Source: an uncultured Eubacteriales bacterium
GTDB lineage: Bacteria; Bacillota_A; Clostridia; Christensenellales; Aristaeellaceae
Assembly: GCA_900553645.1 (NCBI GenBank)
Contig: USEE01000004.1
Span: forward strand, 1 to 19,931
Direction of reading: 5' to 3'
Length of the DNA stretch: 19,931 nt
Translations under genes and position numbers: made by a program
Shown here: positions 14,403 to 19,931 of the stretch, in pieces
How the letters are laid out: the number at the start of each line of letters is the position of its first letter
How positions within the stretch are numbered: position 1 is the first letter of the stretch
The notes under the pieces: model-generated
The model's input: the letters and a program-made list of their open reading frames with translations, nothing else
What the model was told of the DNA's origin: nothing
Database searches by the model: none

Positions 14403-16662
14403 TTGTAAGCTCCCCCAGCAATTCTATCGCAATGCGCTTGCCGCCCGCGCCCACGTCGCTGGGCGGGCCTACGCAGCTGGGACAGCCGTCCGCACACGGG
14501 CAGTCCATCAGCATACGCCGCGCTTCCTTAAACAGCTCGTCGTCCATCTCGTACACACGGTCGCTCAGCCCCACGCCGCCCGCGCAGTTGTCGTACAAAA
14601 ACAGCGTGGGCCTGTTTGTAAATGGATCGCGCACATGGTACACCACGCCTATGTCGCGCGGCGAACACATAAGGAATACCGGTGCGATATGCTCTATAAT
14701 GTGGCTTATGCCCACCATAGCGCCCTGCAATTCCTCGCGCGTGTACTTATCGGCTATGCTGTCGGGCAGAGTCCACCAGCACGCCGTGGTCTGCATCTCC
14801 AGTTCGGGCAGCGTGACCGGCCCCCAGCCCAGATTTTCCTGAGTGTCCAGCTTCATCTTCTTAAACAGCGTCACTATGCTGCTGACCAGCACCTCGCCCG
14901 CGGCCTTCGCCATAACGCCCGGCTTTTCACGGAACACGTCCAGCACCTTCATCGTGACCGTCAGATTCGCGTCGGTGTAGTAGTCCACGTCTACCGCGCG
15001 CACGTATGCCTTCTTGTCGTCGAAGTCCAGTTCCTCCACCTGATACTGCCTGCCCTCGTGCAGGTATATTGCGTACTGATGCAGCAGCATTGGCACGGTG
15101 AACCTGTCCATCTCGCCGATCACGCGGCGCTTGCCGGGCACGCTTATGTCGATTATCAGGAAGTTCTGGTCGCTGGCCGAACGCAGACTTATGCCCGCCT
15201 GTGGGAACTCCTCCGCCGTCCAGTAGTAGCGATTGCCGACATGGTTCAGTATATTCTGCTCGCACAGGTATTCCAGCAGTTCGGGCGTGGCCTCCACGTC
15301 GCCGAACTGTTCGCCATCCTCAAACGGCAGTTCATACGCCGCGCACTTGAAGTGGTTGAGCAGTATGTACAGGTTGTCCGGGTTTATAAGCGCGTGCTCG
15401 GGCGGCTGGCTGAAAAAGTACTCCGGGTGCGCGATTATGTACTGGTCAAGCGGCGAGGACGTAGCCACCATGATAAGCGCGCTCACGCCCTGCCGCCGTC
15501 CGGCGCGCCCGGCCTGCTGCCATGTGGACGCGATGGTGCCCGGATAGCCGCACAGCACGCACACGTCCAGTCGGCCGATGTCTATGCCCAGCTCCAGCGC
15601 ATTGGTGGACACAACAATGTCTACCTGACCCGCGCGCAATTCCTGCTCGATCTGATGCCGGAGCGAAGGCAGATAGCCGCCGCGATAGGCGCGCACGTTG
15701 GGTGCTTCGCCCAGCGCGTTGCGGCACTGATCCTTGAGCCGCCGCGCCAGCACCTCGACCATCAGCCGCGAGCGCGCGAACACAATCGAATGCACGCCGT
15801 TTTTAAGCAGCAGCCGCGATATGCCGAACGTCTGTTTAAGCGCGGAATCGCGTATGTTCAGCTGCCTGTTTACTACGGGCGGGTTGTAGAATATCACATG
15901 CTTTTCGCCGGTGGGCGCGCCCGATTCGGCGATAAGCTCCATCGGCCTGCCCGTCAGCCGCTCGGCCAGCTCGCGCGGGTTGGCGATTGTCGCCGAACAG
16001 CATATGAACTGCGGATGGGAGCCGTAAAACTCGCATATGCGTTTGAGCCGCCGGATGACGTTTGCGAGGTTGGAGCCAAAAACGCCGCGATAGGCGTGTA
16101 TCTCGTCTATTACTATGTACTTCAGATTTTCAAACAGCTTGACCCACTTGGTATGGTGAGGCAGTATGCCCGCGTGCAGCATGTCCGGATTGGTCACGAC
16201 GATGTGCCCCGCCTGACGGATGGCCTTGCGCGCCGAAACCGGCGTGTCGCCGTCGAACGTGAACGCCTTTATGGGCGCGTCCATGGCCTTTATGATCTCG
16301 TAAAGCTCGGCCACCTGATCGCTGGAGAGCGCCTTGGTCGGGAAAAGATACAGCGCGCGCGACTCGTTGTCGCGCAGTATCTCGCTCAAAACCGGCAGGT
16401 TGTAGCACATGGTCTTGCCCGAGGCGGTGGGCGTTATTACAACGAAGTTCTTGCCCGCCTGAGCCAGATCAAGCGCGCGCCGCTGATGCGAGTAGAGCCG
16501 CTTCACGCCGCGCGATTCCAGCACTGCGCGCAGCGCTGGGTCGAAACCGTCGGGATAGTCGTCGTACTTGGCCGGGCGCGCAGGCATGACCTGCCAGTGC
16601 GTCACGTTGGATGCAAAGTCCGGGTTGTGTTTAAGGTAATCCAGCAGTTGACCCGTATTCAT
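14386..16662 (-). CDS. mrfA: MrfA (YprA)-type DEAD/DEAH helicase with C-terminal four-cysteine domain
   Basis: A 758-residue superfamily-2 helicase. Motif I TPTASGKT is at 77-84, DEIH at 186-189, SAT at 223-225, the STNALELGIDIG block at about 352-363 and the arginine-finger motif QQAGRAGRR at 382-390. The C-terminal DUF1998-type domain has C693 and the cluster CPCADGCPSC (721-730), which in MrfA is thought to bind metal. Family knowledge from B. subtilis: MrfA and MrfB excise mitomycin C lesions independently of UvrABC. The ATG at 16662 has AGGAG about 10 nt upstream. The gene begins 39 nt after the Nudix gene and overlaps mrfB by 17 nt. Confidence 0.93.
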   Translation of the reverse strand: MNTGQLLDYLKHNPDFASNVTHWQVMPARPAKYDDYPDGFDPALRAVLESRGVKRLYSHQRRALDLAQAGKNFVVITPTASGKTMCYNLPVLSEILRDNESRALYLFPTKALSSDQVAELYEIIKAMDAPIKAFTFDGDTPVSARKAIRQAGHIVVTNPDMLHAGILPHHTKWVKLFENLKYIVIDEIHAYRGVFGSNLANVIRRLKRICEFYGSHPQFICCSATIANPRELAERLTGRPMELIAESGAPTGEKHVIFYNPPVVNRQLNIRDSALKQTFGISRLLLKNGVHSIVFARSRLMVEVLARRLKDQCRNALGEAPNVRAYRGGYLPSLRHQIEQELRAGQVDIVVSTNALELGIDIGRLDVCVLCGYPGTIASTWQQAGRAGRRQGVSALIMVATSSPLDQYIIAHPEYFFSQPPEHALINPDNLYILLNHFKCAAYELPFEDGEQFGDVEATPELLEYLCEQNILNHVGNRYYWTAEEFPQAGISLRSASDQNFLIIDISVPGKRRVIGEMDRFTVPMLLHQYAIYLHEGRQYQVEELDFDDKKAYVRAVDVDYYTDANLTVTMKVLDVFREKPGVMAKAAGEVLVSSIVTLFKKMKLDTQENLGWGPVTLPELEMQTTACWWTLPDSIADKYTREELQGAMVGISHIIEHIAPVFLMCSPRDIGVVYHVRDPFTNRPTLFLYDNCAGGVGLSDRVYEMDDELFKEARRMLMDCPCADGCPSCVGPPSDVGAGGKRIAIELLGELTNAVGT

Positions 16663-16701
16663 GCCCGCTCATCTCCTTTCGGCATGGCAAAGCGCGGTCG
16701 G

Positions 16702-17115
16702 CTATTTGGAAAACGCGTTCGTGCGAGCGGCGTATTCCAGCAGTTCGGCGGACTCGTATGGATAGGTAAGCTCCGCAGGCATGGCGTCAAACAGGCGCGT
16801 CTGCGCAATCTCGCTTTCGGGCAATTGGCCCAGCCTGCGTATATTCGCGGTAAAAACCATGGCCGCGCCGTGCGGGAACTGGTAATCGCACAGGGGCGCA
16901 ATGTCATAGTCCAGCGCGCCCGACTCCTCGAATAGCTCGCGGCGCGCGGCCTCAATGGGCGTTTCGCCCGGCTCTATATGGCCGCCCTGATTCTGCCACG
17001 TTGTGCGCGCGCGATGGCGCGACAGCAGGAATTGGCCGTCCATGCGCGAAAGCATGACGACGAAAGCGTAATCGGTAAGCGAACCTAGAGGGTGTATGCC
17101 GGTGGTCGGTGTCAT
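16702..17115 (-). CDS. Nudix hydrolase
   Basis: A 137-residue single-domain Nudix protein. The complete Nudix box is at residues 45-67: G45, E51, then RELFEESGA (59-67), matching GX5EX7REUXEEXGU. These enzymes cleave a nucleoside diphosphate linked to another group. Position before mrfA suggests, but does not prove, cleaning of damaged nucleotides as in MutT-type enzymes. The ATG at 17115 is preceded by AAAGGAG at about 11 nt, a slightly long spacing; no better start is visible. It is the first gene of the probable Nudix-mrfA-mrfB-TPR-zapA run. Confidence 0.92.
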   Translation of the reverse strand: MTPTTGIHPLGSLTDYAFVVMLSRMDGQFLLSRHRARTTWQNQGGHIEPGETPIEAARRELFEESGALDYDIAPLCDYQFPHGAAMVFTANIRRLGQLPESEIAQTRLFDAMPAELTYPYESAELLEYAARTNAFSK

Positions 17116-17247
17116 GTGTATCAGCGCTCCTTTCCGTGTTCAGGGCGTAAGGAGAATCGCCTGAATGACTGTACGTTTTCCCATTCGCCCCGGTGTGTGA
17201 GCAGACAGTGCGTAGGGTTTTGCCGCAACGCATCCGCTACTTCTCGC

Positions 17248-17269
17248 GCCCGCCCTACTTTTGGCGGGC
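17248..17269. other. GC-rich stem-loop in the thiI-Nudix spacer
   Basis: GCCCGCC (17248-17254) and GGCGGGC (17263-17269) form a 7-bp stem with an 8-nt loop. There is no T-run on the minus-strand side, so I do not call it an intrinsic terminator. The rest of the spacer up to 17116 shows no clear promoter. Confidence 0.5.
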
Positions 17270-17311
17270 ACGAGCCAGTAATGCCGCGCTTAAATAAGCA
17301 GACTTTTCTTT

Positions 17312-17343
17312 GGTTCTTTCTTTTCTTCCGAAAAGAAAGAACC
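17312..17343. repeat. Pyrimidine/purine hairpin, copy 2 (3' of thiI)
   Basis: Perfect 14-bp inverted repeat: GGTTCTTTCTTTTC (17312-17325), a 4-nt loop (GGAA on the minus strand), then GAAAAGAAAGAACC (17330-17343). It begins 12 nt past the thiI stop. As in copy 1 at 4820-4849, no T-run follows on either strand, and the same TTTTCTTTG flank is present. Confidence 0.8.
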
Positions 17344-17354
17344 GTCCCTCTCCG

Positions 17355-18509
17355 TTACGCCTCAGGTTCCAAAACGATAGTCTCCACCCCGGCAATAGCT
17401 TCGTCAATCAAAGCGTCAACATCCAAAGCGGCTTCCGCGGCTTCCACCTTGTCAAGACGCGGGTGAGTTACTGGGCGACGGGGCGTAAAGACTGTGCAGC
17501 AGTCTTCGTAGGGTTCGATGGAGGTTTCGTAGGTGCCGATTTTGTTGGCTATGTCGATTATTTCTACCTTGTCCATGCCGATTACAGGGCGGAATATGGG
17601 CATGTTGACCACCGCGTCGGTGCAGATGAGCGATTCCATGGTCTGCGAGGCTACCTGACCTACACTCTCGCCCGTGATTAGCGCCTGACACTTGCGGCGC
17701 ACGGCTACGCGCTCGGCTATGCGCATCATGAAGCGGCGCATCATGATCGTGCCCATCTCGTCGGGCGTCTTTTCGTGTATCTCCATCTGTATCTTCGTGA
17801 ACGGCACTATGTGTATCTTGAACGTGCCGCTGTACCGCGCAAGCAGACGGCCCAGCGAAAGCACCTTTTCCTTGGCGCGCTCGGACGTGTACGGGAAGGA
17901 GTAGAAGTGTACGCCCTCGATAGTCACGCCGCGCTTCATAAGCATGTAGCCCGCGACCGGCGAGTCTATTCCGCCCGACAGCAGCAGCGCCGCGCGCCCG
18001 CCCGTGCCCAAGGGCATTCCGCCCGCGCCCATGTAGCTGTCAATGTACATGTACGCTTTGTCGCGTACCTCTATGTTCAGCTTGTGCTCGGGATGATGTA
18101 CGTCTACCGTCAGGCCCGGTACATGCTCCAGTACATAGTGCCCTACCTCGCGCCCGATCTCCATAGAATCCAGCGGGAAACGCTTGTCGCTGCGGCGCGC
18201 TTCGATCTTGAACGTGCCCGTGCGGCCTTCCATCAGCTTTTCCGCCTGAGCATAGATCTCGTCCATGTCCTTGTCCAGCTCCCACGCGGGCGAAACCGAA
18301 TGCACGCCGAATACGCGGCACACGCGCTCGATGCAGTCCTGCATGTCGGGCATACCGGTAACGAGTATGCGGCTGTCCACCATAGTGACCTGCGCGCCGA
18401 TCGGCTTTACCGCCGCGCGGATGTTGGTGACGAGCGAGTTGAAAAAGTAGTTGCGGTTGTGCCCCTTCAAAAATACCTCGCCAAAACGTACAAGCAAAAG
18501 CTCTCGCAT
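17355..18509 (-). CDS. thiI: tRNA 4-thiouridine synthetase ThiI (short form, no rhodanese domain)
   Basis: Cytoplasmic enzyme that adenylates uridine 8 of tRNA and inserts sulfur to give 4-thiouridine. The product has 384 residues. It has an N-terminal ferredoxin-like/THUMP region (about 1-165), the PP-loop SGGIDSP at 178-184, and TGESVGQVASQT at about 279-290. A cysteine pair in YEDCC at 337-338 lies where the catalytic cysteine of the E. coli enzyme is expected, though I did not align it. The rhodanese domain of the E. coli protein is absent, as is usual in Bacillota, where a partner cysteine desulfurase passes sulfur directly. That partner is the gene just upstream, 4 nt away, with AGGAG for thiI inside its last codons. 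The ATG at 18509 is clear. Confidence 0.96.
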   Translation of the reverse strand: MRELLLVRFGEVFLKGHNRNYFFNSLVTNIRAAVKPIGAQVTMVDSRILVTGMPDMQDCIERVCRVFGVHSVSPAWELDKDMDEIYAQAEKLMEGRTGTFKIEARRSDKRFPLDSMEIGREVGHYVLEHVPGLTVDVHHPEHKLNIEVRDKAYMYIDSYMGAGGMPLGTGGRAALLLSGGIDSPVAGYMLMKRGVTIEGVHFYSFPYTSERAKEKVLSLGRLLARYSGTFKIHIVPFTKIQMEIHEKTPDEMGTIMMRRFMMRIAERVAVRRKCQALITGESVGQVASQTMESLICTDAVVNMPIFRPVIGMDKVEIIDIANKIGTYETSIEPYEDCCTVFTPRRPVTHPRLDKVEAAEAALDVDALIDEAIAGVETIVLEPEA

Positions 18510-18513
18510 CTGA

Positions 18514-19659
18514 TTATCTCCTTTTGAACGCCTTCAGCGCGGCATAGCTCCTGCCCGCCGCCGCTATCGCGCAGTCGATTTCTTCTTCGGCAGTCAGGGG
18601 CGACAGGCTGAACCGTATCGCCGCCTCCGCCCTGTCAGCATCAATCCCCATCGCCATAAGCACCGGCGACAGATGCCGCTTCTTGGACGAGCACGCCGAG
18701 CCGGTGGATACCAGCACGCCCTCGCCCTCCATCGCGTGCAGCATTACCTCGCCGCGCACGCCCGGGAACGATACGTTGAGTATGTGCCCCGCGCCCTCGT
18801 CCACGTCCGGGCCGTTAAGCAGGCACCCCGGCGCGCTCTCGCACAGCCCGTCGTACAGGCGGCGCTTGAGCATGTGCAGCCGGCCGCGCGGGTCGGGGAG
18901 CTTGCCGTACTCCTCAATCGCGGTTTTAAGCCCCATCAGGCCGGGCGTATTCTCGGTGCCGGAACGCATCGCGCTTTCCTGACCGCCGCCTATCTGGCGC
19001 GGCGCAAGGCGCACGCCCTTCTTTACGTATAGCGCGCCAATGCCCTTGGGGCCGTGTATCTTGTGGCCGCTGAGCGTGTACATGTCCACAAAGCGCCCCG
19101 GGAACGGCTCACGCATGAACGCCTGTACGCCGTCCACATGCAGTTTAGCCTGCGGCGCGCGCTCGGCTATAAGCTTTGCTATCTCTGCGATAGGCTGTAT
19201 CGCGCCCACCTCGTTGTTTACGTGCATACAGCTTACCAGCTCGACCGAATCGTCCAGCATGTCCCTCAGCGCGTCGAGATCGATATATCCCTTACCGTCA
19301 ACCGGGATGTACTTAACATCATGCCCCATCTCCGCAATGCGGCGCATTGGTTCCAGTATCGACGGATGCTCGACCGCCGAGCAGATAAAGCGGCGCTTGC
19401 CGCGCGCCATGGCCGCCGTACCCAGCAGCGCAAGGTTGTTGCCCTCGGTGCCGCCCGAGGTGAAGTATACGTCGCCCGCCGCGCCCGGCAGATTGCGCAG
19501 TATGTCGCGGCGCAGCTGTTTCATTTGATTTTCCACATCGATAGCCGGGCGGTACATGCTCGACGGGTTAAAGTAGCCGTCGTGCATTGCGGCGGCCATT
19601 GCGTCCACCACCCGATCGAACGGGCGCGTGGTCGCGCTGTTGTCCAGATATGCCAGCAT
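18514..19659 (-). CDS. Cysteine desulfurase (IscS/NifZ type) partner of ThiI
   Basis: PLP enzyme that converts cysteine to alanine and carries the sulfur as a persulfide. The 381-residue product shows YLDNSATTRP at the N-terminus, TSGGTEGNN at about 67-75, H98 in AVEHPS, the PLP lysine K200 in SGHKIHGPKG and the catalytic cysteine C323 in STGSACSSKK. The thiI gene follows 4 nt downstream, the arrangement of the dedicated nifZ-thiI pair in Bacillus subtilis, so tRNA thiolation is its likely main role. A general Fe-S cluster role (IscS/NifS) cannot be excluded. The ATG at 19659 has AGAGGT about 10 nt upstream. A terminator-like hairpin ends 25 nt before the start. Confidence 0.95.
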   Translation of the reverse strand: MLAYLDNSATTRPFDRVVDAMAAAMHDGYFNPSSMYRPAIDVENQMKQLRRDILRNLPGAAGDVYFTSGGTEGNNLALLGTAAMARGKRRFICSAVEHPSILEPMRRIAEMGHDVKYIPVDGKGYIDLDALRDMLDDSVELVSCMHVNNEVGAIQPIAEIAKLIAERAPQAKLHVDGVQAFMREPFPGRFVDMYTLSGHKIHGPKGIGALYVKKGVRLAPRQIGGGQESAMRSGTENTPGLMGLKTAIEEYGKLPDPRGRLHMLKRRLYDGLCESAPGCLLNGPDVDEGAGHILNVSFPGVRGEVMLHAMEGEGVLVSTGSACSSKKRHLSPVLMAMGIDADRAEAAIRFSLSPLTAEEEIDCAIAAAGRSYAALKAFKRR

Positions 19660-19684
19660 CGTTTATTCTACCTCTAATCAATAT

Positions 19685-19720
19685 AAAAAGGCGCATAGCC
19701 GCGCGTCAGTCGCCTGCGCC
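19685..19720 (-). terminator. Terminator-like hairpin in front of the cysteine desulfurase gene
   Basis: On the minus strand GGCGCA (19720-19715) pairs with TGCGCC (19695-19690) across a GC-rich 19-nt interior, and five T follow. It may end the upstream transcript. Only 25 nt remain before the next ATG, leaving no room for a promoter in between, so an attenuator in the leader of the desulfurase-thiI operon is the other reading. Confidence 0.6.
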
Positions 19721-19815
19721 GTAAAAGACTGCGCCCCAAAACGGGCGGACGCCTGCGCAGCGCATGGGTAATCCGACGCGAGGTATGCACCTTCATAATG
19801 TCCATGATTGTTATC

Positions 19816-19931
19816 TTAGCCGTGCCATACGCCGTAGTTCATGTAGGGCTTGGCCATTTCGACCATCTCGTCGCTGGGTTCGATCACGATCACATGCTTT
19901 ACCGAGTTTTTGACGAAGTAGAAGTAGCACA
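19816..19931 (-). CDS. Unrecognised protein, C-terminal fragment (N-terminus off the right edge)
   Basis: The minus strand is open from the right edge to a TAA at 19818-19816, giving 37 visible residues that end in MVEMAKPYMNYGVWHG. The stretch VKHVIVIEPSDEM has the hydrophobic-then-acidic pattern of a beta strand followed by a helix. I do not recognise the family. Codon choice resembles the neighbours, so this is probably a true 3' end of a gene. Nothing more can be said without the rest. Confidence 0.5.
   Translation of the reverse strand, partial: CYFYFVKNSVKHVIVIEPSDEMVEMAKPYMNYGVWHG

Noticed and set aside
14308..16935. An 875-codon open frame on the plus strand, opposite mrfA and mrfB
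   Set aside because: It is antisense to two clearly recognised genes. The translation has no domain and is rich in Arg, His, Leu, Gln and Ala, as expected from the reverse of GC-rich coding sequence.

Overview
The window looks like a chromosomal segment of a GC-rich member of the Clostridia (Bacillota). All fourteen genes I can support lie on the minus strand, so the biological order runs from the right end to the left end. The Bacillota assignment rests on gene content: a ThiI without a rhodanese domain paired with its own cysteine desulfurase, a MutS2 with a C-terminal Smr domain next to a zapA-type gene, the MrfA/MrfB (YprA/YprB) pair, a large U32 peptidase, and strong AGGAGG-type ribosome binding sites that often sit inside the last codons of the upstream gene. 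I cannot name a genus from sequence alone.

Layout in the direction of transcription. (1) 19931-19816: the last codons of an unrecognised gene. (2) 19815-19660: a leader region with a terminator-like hairpin only 25 nt before the next start codon. (3) 19659-17355: a cysteine desulfurase and thiI, translationally coupled; they supply sulfur for tRNA 4-thiouridine. (4) 17354-17116: a spacer with a repeated hairpin. (5) 17115-12085: a tight run of Nudix hydrolase, mrfA, mrfB, a TPR protein and zapA, followed after short gaps by a U32 peptidase (12023-9618) and mutS2 (9504-7114). This block mixes nucleotide-pool cleaning, DNA lesion excision, cell division, probable rRNA modification and ribosome or recombination quality control. 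(6) 7107-6942: a 166-bp imperfect palindrome with perfect 19-bp terminal inverted repeats, starting 7 nt past the mutS2 stop and resembling a MITE. (7) 6849-4873: transketolase, with a hairpin and a strong intrinsic terminator (4745-4707). (8) 4706-3874: a non-coding, repeat-bearing tract. (9) 3873-2800: murG, standing alone, with its own terminator. (10) 2799-2188: a 612-nt regulatory spacer. (11) 2187 to the left edge: an XRE/cupin regulator, potA and a truncated potB, the start of a polyamine transport operon.

The genes are mostly ordinary housekeeping ones, and I see no new multi-gene system. The signals most worth a second look are non-coding: the near-consensus promoter of the polyamine operon with repeated GGTTTA operator-like sites and two further related ~45-nt elements; the MITE-like palindrome after mutS2; the same hairpin family placed just after the tkt and thiI stop codons; a diverged ~94-nt direct repeat at 144-nt offset near 4.2-4.4 kb; and the possible attenuator before the cysteine desulfurase gene.
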